Notes: a model not told the origin generated them from the letters alone. A DNA stretch of 64,000 bases from Isoptericola sp. BMS4 (GCF_011634835.1 NZ_SIRP01000001.1:737140-801139), one strand, 5' to 3'. Positions 10,457 to 19,240 are shown, counted from the stretch's first letter. A program made the numbers and translations.

Positions 10457-11593
10457 TCAGTCTGCCTGCGCCCCGGCGGTGCGGAACACGGCGTCCACGA
10501 GGCGCTGCGAGCCCTGCTGGAACGGTACCGCCAGCGTCATGGCGGCGTCGTCGACGTAGTTCAGCGTCGCGGTCATGCTGCGCCGGCCGTCGGGGGTGCT
10601 GTACATGAGCGCCGCGTGCCCGGCGGCGCCGCCGTTGTGCGTCACCACGGTGCCGTCGGGGCCGAGGTCCTGCACGAACACGCCGAGCCCGTAGCCCATG
10701 CCGGGGATCGGCGTGGTGCGGGTGGTGAGCATCTCGTCCAGCAGGCCCGCGGGGAGCACGCGCCCCGTCACGAGCGCCACGACGAACGTCTGCAGGTCCG
10801 CCGAGGTCGAGATCATGTCGCCCCCGCTGGAGATCCAGGACGGGTTCTGCTCGGTGACGTCGACGGTGTGCTCGGTGCCGCCGTCCTCGTAGCGGTAGTA
10901 GGCGTGCGCGTGCGGCTCGGCGAGGGCGGTCTCGTCGGTGGGCTGCGTGGTGCCGGTCAGGCCCAGCGGCTCGACGACGAGCCGGCGCACCGCGTCGGCG
11001 AGCGGCCGGCCGGTGACCTTCTCGACGAGCAGGCGCACGATCACGTAGTTGGTGTTGGAGTAGCTCCAGTCGGTCCCGGGCTCGAAGCGGGCGGGCTTGG
11101 AGAGCGCGAGCCGCACCAGGTCCTCGGCGGCGTACGTCGTGAAGCGGTGGTCCACCCACTCCTTGCCCGCCGTGGTCGCGGGGATCCCGGCGACCACGGT
11201 GCCGTCGGGGTAGTACTCGCCGGTGAAGTTGAAGATGCCGCTCGTGTGCTGCAGCAGCATCCGGACGGTGACGCGCGGGTCGATCCCGAGCTCCGGCAGG
11301 TAGTGGGTCGTGGGGGTGTCGAGGCCGACCTTCCCCTCGTCCACGAGCCGGAGGGCGACGGTCGCGACGAACGTCTTGGTGTTGCTGCCGACGCGTACGT
11401 GCCCGTCGACCGGGGGCGGGGCGTCGTGCCCGATCTCGGCGGCTCCCGCCGAGCCGGTCCAGTCGCCGTGCTCGTCGTGCACGCGCAGGGTGATACCGGT
11501 GATGCCGGACGCGACGATCTCGTCCAGGATCGTCTGGAGCTCCGGGCGCTCGGGGGTGGTGGTGCCGGGGTGGTCCGGGGTGGTGAGAGACAA
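10457..11593 (-). CDS. Serine hydrolase (class C beta-lactamase / D,D-peptidase fold)
   Basis: 378 residues. The penicillin-binding fold motifs are present: S70-N-T-K73 as the catalytic SxxK in VRVGSNTKTFVA, the YSNTNY tyrosine box, and HNGGAAGHA in place of KTG. There is no signal peptide, so the enzyme is likely cytoplasmic and may act on beta-lactam-like or ester substrates. It is the first gene of a two-gene operon with the MerR regulator, which suggests that the regulator senses a substrate or product. A TTGACC -35 element and a 21-bp dyad lie upstream. Confidence 0.85.
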   Translation of the reverse strand: MSLTTPDHPGTTTPERPELQTILDEIVASGITGITLRVHDEHGDWTGSAGAAEIGHDAPPPVDGHVRVGSNTKTFVATVALRLVDEGKVGLDTPTTHYLPELGIDPRVTVRMLLQHTSGIFNFTGEYYPDGTVVAGIPATTAGKEWVDHRFTTYAAEDLVRLALSKPARFEPGTDWSYSNTNYVIVRLLVEKVTGRPLADAVRRLVVEPLGLTGTTQPTDETALAEPHAHAYYRYEDGGTEHTVDVTEQNPSWISSGGDMISTSADLQTFVVALVTGRVLPAGLLDEMLTTRTTPIPGMGYGLGVFVQDLGPDGTVVTHNGGAAGHAALMYSTPDGRRSMTATLNYVDDAAMTLAVPFQQGSQRLVDAVFRTAGAQAD

Positions 11594-11656
11594 GGTCCCG
11601 CTCCTTCGGTGCCGTCGGTGCGCGACGCTCGTCCGCGCCGCCGGGGCCGACAGTGC

Positions 11657-11677
11657 ACCCTGACCCTAGGTCATGGT
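11657..11677. promoter_or_regulatory. MerR-type operator in the serine hydrolase-MerR promoter
   Basis: The dyad ACCCTGACC-CTA-GGTCATGGT (9-bp arms, one mismatched pair) lies immediately downstream of a TTGACC -35 element (minus strand, 11680-11675) and fills the spacer toward a weak -10 near 11650-11657. Placement of a dyad inside the -35/-10 spacer is the classic MerR arrangement. Confidence 0.5.
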
Positions 11678-11700
11678 CAAGGGCCGGGGTCGTGCTCGGG

Positions 11701-12372
11701 TCAGGCCGGGACGACGAGCAGGTCGACGAGCGCCTCGATGAGCACGTGGGGGCGCTCGTCGTCGGCGCCGGACAGCATGGCGGTGCGCTGGCCCGACTCG
11801 TGCGCGCCGAGCAGCAGGTCGACGGCGACCTGGGCGTCCACGGCGAACCGCAGGCCGAGGCTGTCCGTGAGGCGCACGAGCACGTCGGCGAGCTCGGCCT
11901 GGAGGTGTCGCTGCTGCTCGGAGTAGCGGGCGGCGACCTGCCGGTCGCGCAGGGCGAGCATCTCGAACTCCAGCGCCATGACGCTCCACGACCGCTTGGC
12001 GGCGCGGTCGGGCATCACGGAGGCGATGACGGTGCGCACAGCGGCCCGCAGGCCGTCGCGCGTGGTCACGGTCCCGGCGTCGACGGTGTCCGCGGCGGTC
12101 TCGAGCGCGGTGAGCTGGGCCCGGGTCTCGCGCTCGGTGAGCGCGAGGAAGAGCTCCTCCTTGCTCGCGAAGTTCGAGTAGAAGGCGCCGCGCGTGAACC
12201 CTGCCGCCTCGCAGATCGCCTCGATGGAGGCGGACTGGACCCCCACGCGGGCGAACACCTCGAAGGCCGCGTCCAGCAGGCGTTCGCGCGTGCGCTCGCG
12301 GCGCGGCGAGATCGCCGTGGGTGGGGCGCCGTCGGCCGGTGTCGGCGTGGGCGCGTCGCTGGGGTTCGGCAC
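11701..12372 (-). CDS. TetR family transcriptional repressor of the MMPL operon
   Basis: 223 residues. The HTH lies at about 27-75: LLDAAFEVFARVGVQSASIE and EAAGFTRGAFYSNFASKEEL. The C-terminal ligand domain is of the TetR_C type. I chose the GTG at 12372 over the first GTG at 12402 because a perfect AGGAGG ribosome-binding site lies 9 nt before it. It is divergent from the MMPL transporter, and two matching palindromes lie between the genes, so it very likely represses both directions. Confidence 0.9.
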   Translation of the reverse strand: MPNPSDAPTPTPADGAPPTAISPRRERTRERLLDAAFEVFARVGVQSASIEAICEAAGFTRGAFYSNFASKEELFLALTERETRAQLTALETAADTVDAGTVTTRDGLRAAVRTVIASVMPDRAAKRSWSVMALEFEMLALRDRQVAARYSEQQRHLQAELADVLVRLTDSLGLRFAVDAQVAVDLLLGAHESGQRTAMLSGADDERPHVLIEALVDLLVVPA

Positions 12373-12410
12373 GGGCGGGGTCCTCCTCGGTGGTCGGCGC
12401 ACAGTCTATC

Positions 12411-12426
12411 GATGCACAGATGTATC
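12411..12426. promoter_or_regulatory. TetR operator, site 1
   Basis: GATGC-N6-GTATC. The extended 18-bp sequence, read on the minus strand, matches site 2 at 14 of 18 positions. It is near the TetR promoter side. Confidence 0.55.
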
Positions 12427-12442
12427 CAACGCGCCACCCTTC

Positions 12443-12460
12443 CGATACAGTGGCGTATCG
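12443..12460. promoter_or_regulatory. TetR operator, site 2
   Basis: CGATAC-N6-GTATCG is a perfect 6-bp-arm palindrome. Its centre is 33 bp (about three helical turns) from that of site 1, so two dimers could bind on the same DNA face and cover both divergent promoters. Confidence 0.6.
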
Positions 12461-12554
12461 ACTATGGTGTCGTCGGCCCGCGGGCGCGTTCGCGCACCGG
12501 TCGTCCGGCGCGCACCGTCGTGGCAGAACGCCGTCTCGACCGCCGGGAGCCCGT

Positions 12555-15476
12555 GTGTCCTCCGTCCTCTACTCGCTCGGTCGCTGGGCCGCGAACGCCC
12601 GCCGCCTCGTCGTCGTCGGCTGGCTCCTGGTGCTCGCGGTCGTCGGCGGCGTCGGCGGGCTCGTGTACCAGGGGTTCGACAACTCGATCACCATTCCCGG
12701 CACCGAGTCCCAGGACGCGCTGGACCAGCTCTCCGCCACGTTCCCCGAGGTCAGTGGCGCTTCGGCGCAGGTGGTCGTCGTCGCGCCCGACGGCAGCACC
12801 GTCGACGACGACGCCGTGCGCGGGCCGGTCGAGGACGCCGCCGACGAGATCGGTGACCTCGACGAGGTCGCCGCGGTCACCACCCCCTACGACGAGCAGA
12901 TGAGCGCGTCCGTCAGCGACGACGAGCAGGCCACGATCCTGCAGGTGCAGCTCGACGGAGACGCCTTCTCGATCAGCGACGGCACCAAGGACGCCCTCAC
13001 CGACATCACGCACGAGCTCGACGACGCGCTGCCGTCCGGGGCCCAGGCGTCCCTCGGGGGCGAGCTGTACGCGAACGAGCTGCCCGGCCTGAGCCTCATC
13101 GAGGCGGTGGGCGTCGTGGTGGCGCTCGTGGTCCTCATCGTCACGCTGGGCTCGTTCGTCGCGGCGGGGCTGCCGCTGGTCAACGCGTTCGTCGGCGTCG
13201 GGGTGTCGATGCTGCTGCTCCTCGGTGCCACCGCGTTCGGGGCCATCAACTCCACGACGCCGATGCTCGGCCTCATGCTCGGCCTCGCCGTCGGCATCGA
13301 CTACGCCCTGTTCATCGTCTCCCGGCACCAGGAGCTGCTGCGCGACGGGCTGGACGTGCGCGAGTCGATCGCGCGCTCCACCGCGACGGCGGGCTCCGCC
13401 GTCGTCTTCGCCGGCCTCACCGTCATGATCGCCCTGGTGGGGCTCGGCGTCGCGGGCATCCCGTTCCTGTCGATCATGGGCATCGCCGCTGCCGCGGCCG
13501 TGGGCATGGCGGTGCTGGTGTCCCTCACGCTGCTGCCCGCGCTGCTGGCCGTGGCCGGGGAGCGGCTGCGCCCGAAGCGGAGGACGCGCCGCCGGTCCCG
13601 CGGCGCGCCGGGCGGCCAGGAGTCCGCCGCCGGCCAGGAGCCCGCCGGCGGTCCGGCCCAGGCACCGGCGCCTACCGACCCCGCGGCGGGGCACCGGAAC
13701 CGATTCTTCGACGGCTGGGTCCGCGCCGTCACCAAGGTGCCCGCCGCGACGATCCTCGTCGTCGTGGTCCTGCTCGGTGCGCTCGCCGCCCCGGCCCTCA
13801 ACCTGCGGCTCGCCCTGCCCGATGCCGGCTACCTGCCGGAGGACAACGAGGCGCGCCAGACCTACGACCTCGTCGCGGAGCACTTCGGCGAGGGCTTCAA
13901 CGGCCCGCTGATCGTCACCGGCTCCATCATCGAGAGCACCGACCCGCTCGGGCTCATGGACGACCTCGCGGCCGAGATCGAGGACCTGCCCGGGGTCGCC
14001 GACGTGCCCATGGCCACCCCGAACCAGTCCGCCGACACGGGCATCATCCAGGTGATCCCCACCGGGGCCCCGGACTCCGAGGAGACCAAGGCGCTCGTCG
14101 CGGAGATCCGCGACATGCACGACCACTGGGTCGACGAGTACGGCGTGGACCTGTCCGTCACCGGGTTCACGGCCGTCGGCATCGACGTCTCCGCGAAGCT
14201 GGGCGCGGCGCTGCTGCCCTTCGGCCTCGTGGTGGTCGGGCTCTCGCTGGTGCTCCTCATGATGGTCTTCCGGTCCGTGTGGGTGCCGGTCAAGGCGACC
14301 CTCGGCTACCTGCTCAGCGTCGGCGCCGCCTTCGGCGCCGTCACCCTCGTGTTCGAGAACGGCCTGTTCGCCGACGCCCTGCACGTGACCAAGCTCGGCC
14401 CGGTCATCAGCTTCATGCCGATCATCCTCATGGGCGTCCTGTTCGGCCTCGCGATGGACTACGAGGTGTTCCTCGTCTCCCGCATCCGCGAGGACTTCGT
14501 CCACAACGGTCGCCGCGCCCGCCGCGCGATCCGCACCGGGTTCCAGGGGGCCGCGAAGGTCGTCACCGCCGCCGCGGTCATCATGTTCAGCGTCTTCGTG
14601 GCGTTCGTGCCCGAGGGCGACATGACGCTCAAGCCCATCGCACTGGGACTCGCCGTGGGCGTCGCCGTCGACGCGTTCGTCGTGCGGATGGTGCTGGTCC
14701 CCGCGGTGCTCGCGCTGCTCGGGGACCGGGCATGGTGGATCCCGCGCTGGCTGGACCGGGTCCTGCCCGGCTTCGACGTCGAGGGTGAGGGGATCGCCAA
14801 GGAGCTGCGGCTCGCCTCCTGGCCCGGGCCCCGGGCCGACGGCCGGGCCGACGCCGTCGTGGCCGACGGGCTCGAGGTCGCCGGCCCCCACGGGACGGAC
14901 GCCGGCGAGCCGCCGCTCGTCGGCCCCGTCAGCATGCGGGTCCCCGCGGGCGGGGCGCTGTGCGTGCACGGCGACGCCGCCGCTCCCGTGTCGGCGCTGC
15001 TGCTGGCGCTGGCCGGCCGCACCGCGCCCGACGCCGGGGCGGTCAAGGTCGCCGGGCTGGTGCTGCCGGAGCGCGCGATGACGGTGCGCGGCCGGGTCGC
15101 GTTCGTCGACGCCGAGACCGAGGGCCGGAACCCGGCGCCCGCCGTCGACGCCGCCGTCCGCGACGGCGCCTCGGTGGTCGTCGTCGACCGCACCGACACG
15201 GTGACCGACCGGCCCGCCCGCGAGGCGCTGGTCGAGGCGCTCGACCGGGCGCACGCCGCCGGCGCGACCGTGCTGCTCGGCGCCAGCGCCGTGGCAGCCA
15301 CCGACCTGGTGCCGCTCGGCACGGTGCCCGCGGTGCTCGACCTCGGCACCGGCTGGGGCGCCCCCGTCCGCCGGTCGGGCGTCGAGGTGCCGCCGCCCGC
15401 CCCACGAGAGCACGCCCCGGGCACCGCGCCCGGCGAGACCGACGAGGAGACCCACGTGCAGGAGGTGCGGGCATGA
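12555..15476 (+). CDS. MMPL/RND-family exporter fused to a degenerate ABC-ATPase-like domain
   Basis: 973 residues. Residues 1-740 are a standard actinobacterial MMPL transporter with two blocks of six membrane segments and large outer loops, for example GLMLGLAVGIDYALFIVSRH in the first block and GVLFGLAMDYEVFLVSRIRE in the second, with the proton-relay Asp pairs. A basic cytoplasmic loop lies near 340-385. Residues of about 755-973 look like an ABC nucleotide-binding fold: SMRVPAGGALCVHGDAA where Walker A should be, APDAGAVKVAGLVLPE and VRGRVAFVDAE, then a Walker-B-like ASVVVVDRTD. The GxGK(S/T) and LSGGQ motifs are missing, so it is probably catalytically dead. The GTG at 12555 follows GGGAG. 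It overlaps the YhgE/Pip start by ATGA. Confidence 0.85.
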   Translation: MSSVLYSLGRWAANARRLVVVGWLLVLAVVGGVGGLVYQGFDNSITIPGTESQDALDQLSATFPEVSGASAQVVVVAPDGSTVDDDAVRGPVEDAADEIGDLDEVAAVTTPYDEQMSASVSDDEQATILQVQLDGDAFSISDGTKDALTDITHELDDALPSGAQASLGGELYANELPGLSLIEAVGVVVALVVLIVTLGSFVAAGLPLVNAFVGVGVSMLLLLGATAFGAINSTTPMLGLMLGLAVGIDYALFIVSRHQELLRDGLDVRESIARSTATAGSAVVFAGLTVMIALVGLGVAGIPFLSIMGIAAAAAVGMAVLVSLTLLPALLAVAGERLRPKRRTRRRSRGAPGGQESAAGQEPAGGPAQAPAPTDPAAGHRNRFFDGWVRAVTKVPAATILVVVVLLGALAAPALNLRLALPDAGYLPEDNEARQTYDLVAEHFGEGFNGPLIVTGSIIESTDPLGLMDDLAAEIEDLPGVADVPMATPNQSADTGIIQVIPTGAPDSEETKALVAEIRDMHDHWVDEYGVDLSVTGFTAVGIDVSAKLGAALLPFGLVVVGLSLVLLMMVFRSVWVPVKATLGYLLSVGAAFGAVTLVFENGLFADALHVTKLGPVISFMPIILMGVLFGLAMDYEVFLVSRIREDFVHNGRRARRAIRTGFQGAAKVVTAAAVIMFSVFVAFVPEGDMTLKPIALGLAVGVAVDAFVVRMVLVPAVLALLGDRAWWIPRWLDRVLPGFDVEGEGIAKELRLASWPGPRADGRADAVVADGLEVAGPHGTDAGEPPLVGPVSMRVPAGGALCVHGDAAAPVSALLLALAGRTAPDAGAVKVAGLVLPERAMTVRGRVAFVDAETEGRNPAPAVDAAVRDGASVVVVDRTDTVTDRPAREALVEALDRAHAAGATVLLGASAVAATDLVPLGTVPAVLDLGTGWGAPVRRSGVEVPPPAPREHAPGTAPGETDEETHVQEVRA

Positions 15477-17986
15477 CCGCCACGACCGCGACCACCACGA
15501 GCCGCGACCCGTGGCGCATCGCCGCCGTGGCGCTGCTGCCCATCCTGGTGCTGGGGCTGCTGCTCGCCGCGCTGTGGAACCCGCAGGACCGGCTCGACCA
15601 GGTGCCGGCCGCCATCGTGAACCTCGACGAGCCCGTCGAGCAGGACGGGCAGACCGTCCCGCTCGGGCGCCAGCTCGCGGCCGGGCTCGTCAGCGGCGGC
15701 GACACCGCCGACGACGACGCGACCGTGTCCGCCGCCGGCACCGACGGCAGCACCACGAACTTCGACTGGACGATCACCGACGCCGACGGCGCGTCCGCCG
15801 GGCTGGCCGACGGCACCTACGCCGCCGTCGTCACGATCCCGGAGAACTTCTCCGCCGCCGCGACCTCGTTCGGCGGCGACCCGTCGGAGGCGCGGCAGGC
15901 GACCATCGACGTCGCGACGCCGCCCGGCGGGCGCGTGGCCGACGACGCCATCGCCCGCGTGGTCGCGTCGACCGCCACCGGCATCATGTCGTCGAGCCTC
16001 ACCGAGACGTACGTCGACAACGTGCTGGTCGGCTTCAGCGACCTCGCCGACGGCATCGGCGAGGCGCAGGACGGCGCCACCCAGCTCGCCGACGGGGCCG
16101 ACGACGCCGCGGGCGGGGCCGACCAGCTCGCCGACGGCGCGGGACAGCTCGCCGACGGGGCCGACGACGCCGCCGGCGGCGCCTCGCAGCTCTCCGGCGG
16201 CGCGTCCGACCTGGCGTCCGGGGCGACCGCCGCTGCCGGCGGCGCGACCGCCCTCTCCGGCGGGGCCGCCGACCTGGCGTCCGGGGCGCAGAGCGCCGCG
16301 AGCGGCGCCCAGGGCGTCGCCTCCGGCGCCGCGGGCCTGGCCGACGGCGCGTCCCGGCTCGCGGGCGGGGCGTCCGACCTCGCCGACGGTGCCGGGCAGG
16401 TGGCCGACGGCGCCTCGCAGGTCGCCGGGGGAGTGAAGGAGAGCGCCACGGGCGCCACGAAGCTCGCGAAGGCCGCGGACAAGACGGCCGGCGGGACGTC
16501 CGACCTCGCCGACGGCGCCCACGACCTGTCGGATGGACTTGCCGAGCTCCGACGGGAGTCGGCACCCGTACCGGACGCACTGCGTGGTTCCGCCGACGGG
16601 GTGGCCGACCTGGTGGGCGGCATCGGCCAGTACGTCGACGAGATGTCGACGGCCTACGGTTGCAACGCGGATCTCACCGAACCCGCTCAGTGTCGGACCC
16701 TCCTGCCTCTCGTGACGATGCAGACCGATGCTGCCCCGCTCGTCGACGGCCTGGACGAGTTGGCCGGGCAGCCGAGCACCGACGACGGGCCCACCGGCCT
16801 GTACGGGCTGCAAGCCGGGATCGCGGGGTCCGCCGCCGGGGCTGCGGATCTCGCCGGCGGGGCCGACGACCTGGCCGACGGGACGTCGCAGCTGGCGGGC
16901 GGGGCGCACGACCTCGCCGACGGTCTGGGCGCGCTCCGCGGCGGCGCGACGCAGGTCGCGGGCGGTGCTGACGGTGTCGCGTCGGGCGCGGACGAGCTCG
17001 CGTCGGGCGCGTCGGACCTCTCGGCCGGCGCGAACCAGCTGGCGTCGGGTGCGTCGGACCTGTCGTCGGGTGTGGGTCAGCTCGGTACGGGCGCGACGCA
17101 GCTCGCGTCGGGTGCGTCGGACCTGTCGTCGGGTGTCGGGCAGCTCGGCACGGGTGCCACTCAGCTCGCGTCGGGTGCGGACGACCTGTCGTCCGGCGTC
17201 GGGCAGCTCGCGACGGGCACGGAGGACCTGGCGTCCGGCGCGGGCGACCTCGCCGACGGTGTGGACCAGCTCGCCGGCGGCGCGGACGACCTGTCCGGCG
17301 GGCTGGGCGAGGCGACCGAGCAGATCCCCACGTACACGGACAGCGAGCGGCAGAACCTCGCGTCGGTGGTGGCGCAGCCGGTGAGCGGTCCGTCCGCGGA
17401 CAGCCTGAGCACGGGCGTGTCCGGGCCGCTGTTTGCCGTCGTGGCTCTGTGGCTCGGAGCGCTCGGCCTGCTGACGGTCTTCCCGCCGGTCGCCGCGCGG
17501 GCGCTCGGCTCGACGCACGGCTCGGTGCGGCTCGCGCTGTCGGCGTTCGCCCTGCCGGCCGTCGTGGCGGCCGTCACCGGGGCCGCGGTCGGCGGCATCC
17601 TCGCGGGCGTCGAGGGATTGGGCGCGGGCGGCTGGGCCGGCGCGATCGGGGTGGGGGCCCTGATCTCGGTGGCCTTCGTGGCCGTGCACCAGGGCTTCGT
17701 CGGGCTGCTGGGCAACGTCGGCCGCGGGATCAGCCTGCTGATCGCCGTGCTGATCATCGCGACCGGCGTGATCGCGACGGTCCCGGCGGTGCTGCAGAGC
17801 ACGGTGGACCTGCTGCCCGTGGGCGCCGCGCGCGACGCGCTGGTGGCCGTGGTTGTGCCCGGCGTCGGAGGGTTGGGGGCGGCGCTGGCCGCGCTGGTGC
17901 TGTGGGGCCTCGCGGGGCTCGCCCTCGCCGCGTGGGTGACGGTCCGGCACCGCCGGGTCGCCGTCCGGCGCCTCGTGCCGGCCTGA
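15473..17986 (+). CDS. YhgE/Pip-type membrane protein with long repeat-rich outer domain
   Basis: 837 residues. One N-terminal membrane segment (about 15-35, VALLPILVLGLLLAALW), a short domain typical of the YhgE/Pip N-terminus (VPAAIVNLDEP), then about 400 residues of heptad-like LADGA-x-x-L repeats forming a probable extracellular coiled coil. Several membrane segments follow at the C-terminus (from about residue 645). YhgE/Pip proteins are known as phage receptors in Lactococcus and accompany export systems elsewhere. Two cysteines (AYGCNADL and AQCRTLL) lie in a non-repeat insert near 395-410. It is translationally coupled to the MMPL gene, so it probably acts with it. Confidence 0.85.
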   Translation: MTATTATTTSRDPWRIAAVALLPILVLGLLLAALWNPQDRLDQVPAAIVNLDEPVEQDGQTVPLGRQLAAGLVSGGDTADDDATVSAAGTDGSTTNFDWTITDADGASAGLADGTYAAVVTIPENFSAAATSFGGDPSEARQATIDVATPPGGRVADDAIARVVASTATGIMSSSLTETYVDNVLVGFSDLADGIGEAQDGATQLADGADDAAGGADQLADGAGQLADGADDAAGGASQLSGGASDLASGATAAAGGATALSGGAADLASGAQSAASGAQGVASGAAGLADGASRLAGGASDLADGAGQVADGASQVAGGVKESATGATKLAKAADKTAGGTSDLADGAHDLSDGLAELRRESAPVPDALRGSADGVADLVGGIGQYVDEMSTAYGCNADLTEPAQCRTLLPLVTMQTDAAPLVDGLDELAGQPSTDDGPTGLYGLQAGIAGSAAGAADLAGGADDLADGTSQLAGGAHDLADGLGALRGGATQVAGGADGVASGADELASGASDLSAGANQLASGASDLSSGVGQLGTGATQLASGASDLSSGVGQLGTGATQLASGADDLSSGVGQLATGTEDLASGAGDLADGVDQLAGGADDLSGGLGEATEQIPTYTDSERQNLASVVAQPVSGPSADSLSTGVSGPLFAVVALWLGALGLLTVFPPVAARALGSTHGSVRLALSAFALPAVVAAVTGAAVGGILAGVEGLGAGGWAGAIGVGALISVAFVAVHQGFVGLLGNVGRGISLLIAVLIIATGVIATVPAVLQSTVDLLPVGAARDALVAVVVPGVGGLGAALAALVLWGLAGLALAAWVTVRHRRVAVRRLVPA
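17039..17290 (+). repeat. Four tandem 63-bp repeats inside the YhgE/Pip gene
   Basis: Units start at 17039, 17102, 17165 and 17228; each encodes 21 residues on the pattern LASGASDLSSGVGQL. Units 1 and 2 are nearly identical in DNA, unit 3 is close and unit 4 diverged. Length being a multiple of 21 codons keeps both reading frame and heptad phase, so copy number could vary by slippage or recombination. Confidence 0.85.
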
Positions 17987-18077
17987 CGCCGGAGGTCGGC
18001 CTGCCCGGCCCGGGGCGAGCGGCGACGCGCCGGGCGGGCGGGCCGCCCGTGTCGGCCCCGTGGACCAGACTCACGGC

Positions 18078-19106
18078 ATGGAGCTGACCGCGGCGCGCGA
18101 GACCAAGAACCAGCTGGCGGCGTTCGCCCGCGACCTGGCCGAGAGCCACGGCGTCCCGCCCGCACCGCACCTGGTGGGGGCCGAGGCGCAGGCCGACCCC
18201 GTGCGGGCTCCGACGCTCTCGTTGGGGATCGCGCCGCGGCGCAACGGCACCTACCGCATCGCGGTGCGGTACCGCCTGGGCGTGCCGACCGCCCGGGCCT
18301 TCGTGCGCCGCCTGGTCGCGGAGATCGGCGACGACGACGTCGACGTGCGGCGCACCGGCCGTATCCACACGGCGGCCCGCCGCGCCCACAACCGCCACCC
18401 CGTGGCGACGGCGCAGGCCGTGGGAGAGACGGGGCGGGTGCGGCCGCTGCGCCCGGGCGTCTCGATCGCGCACGTGGACGTCACCGCCGGCACGCTCGGG
18501 GCGTTCGTGCGCCGCGCGGGGGAGCCGGGCACGTACGCGCTGTCGAACTACCACGTGCTCGCGGGCTCGCCGTCGGCGCAGCCGGGCGACGTCGTGGTGC
18601 AGCCCGGTCCGGCCGACGGCGGTGTCGCGCCCGACGACCGGGTGGGCACGCTGGCGCAGGTGGCCCCGCTGACGGCGGGGGAGCCGGCGACGGTGGACGC
18701 CGCGCTGGCCCTGCTCGACGACGGGATCGAGGTCGACGCCACCTACCCGGTCGGGGCGGTGACGTCGGTGGCGGAGGTCTCCGGCCGCGAGGAGGTCGAG
18801 AAGGTCGGTCGCACGACCGCGACAACCCGCGGGCGGGTCACCGCCGTCGAGCTGGACGGCGTCGTCGTCGGGTACGGCCCCGAGCTGGGGACGCTGTCGT
18901 TCGACGACCAGATCGAGGTCGAGAGCCTCGGTGACGGCCCGTTCTCCCGCGGCGGCGACTCCGGGTCCCTCGTCTACCGCGCCGACGGCACCGCGATCGG
19001 GCTGCTGTTCGCTGGCTCCGAGACGGGCGGCTCCGACGGCACGGGCCTCACCTACTGCAACCCGATCGGCACCGTCCTCGGGGCGCTGGGCGTCGAGCTC
19101 GTCTGA
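18078..19106 (+). CDS. Trypsin-like serine protease without signal peptide
   Basis: 342 residues. The C-terminal two thirds has the chymotrypsin-fold triad: His159 in LSNYHVLA, Asp207 in ATVDAALALLDD and Ser295 in RGGDSGSLVY. There is no signal peptide and no disulfide pattern, so the enzyme is cytoplasmic. The N-terminal about 100 residues form a separate small domain (NGTYRIAVRYRL ... VRRTGRIHTAA) that resembles the stand-alone protein at 30175. The ATG at 18078 has CAGACT 6 nt before it, fitting a leaderless start; a GTG at 18060 is the alternative. The target is unknown. Confidence 0.82.
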   Translation: MELTAARETKNQLAAFARDLAESHGVPPAPHLVGAEAQADPVRAPTLSLGIAPRRNGTYRIAVRYRLGVPTARAFVRRLVAEIGDDDVDVRRTGRIHTAARRAHNRHPVATAQAVGETGRVRPLRPGVSIAHVDVTAGTLGAFVRRAGEPGTYALSNYHVLAGSPSAQPGDVVVQPGPADGGVAPDDRVGTLAQVAPLTAGEPATVDAALALLDDGIEVDATYPVGAVTSVAEVSGREEVEKVGRTTATTRGRVTAVELDGVVVGYGPELGTLSFDDQIEVESLGDGPFSRGGDSGSLVYRADGTAIGLLFAGSETGGSDGTGLTYCNPIGTVLGALGVELV

Positions 19107-19129
19107 GCCCCCCGCCACCCACGCTCAGA

Positions 19130-19240
19130 GGTCCGGGGTCTGGGGGTTCGTGTCGAGAGGCTGGATGGGTCTGGCGGGAGGTCGCGAGGAACGAGCGACC
19201 GGATGGACGCCTCGCGACACGAACCCCCAGACCCCGGACC
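19130..19240. repeat. Long palindromic element, family A (copy 2)
   Basis: Arms 19130-19161 and 19209-19240 are complementary over 32 bp with one mismatch. The outer arm begins GGTCCGGGGTCTGGGGGTTC and is unlike the outer arm of the copy at 8182, while the inner core is shared with that copy. Located between convergent genes. Confidence 0.78.

Noticed and set aside
17039-17290. CRISPR-like array
   Set aside because: The 63-bp repeats are directly tandem, without unique spacers, and encode protein heptads.
12462-17950. Very long minus-strand ORFs opposite the MMPL and YhgE/Pip genes
   Set aside because: They are antisense shadows in GC-rich DNA; the plus-strand products are recognisable and coupled.
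17987-18077. Third copy of the family A palindrome
   Set aside because: GGGGCGAGCGGC and GCCCGTGTC resemble parts of the 8182 element, but the core and pairing arms are missing.
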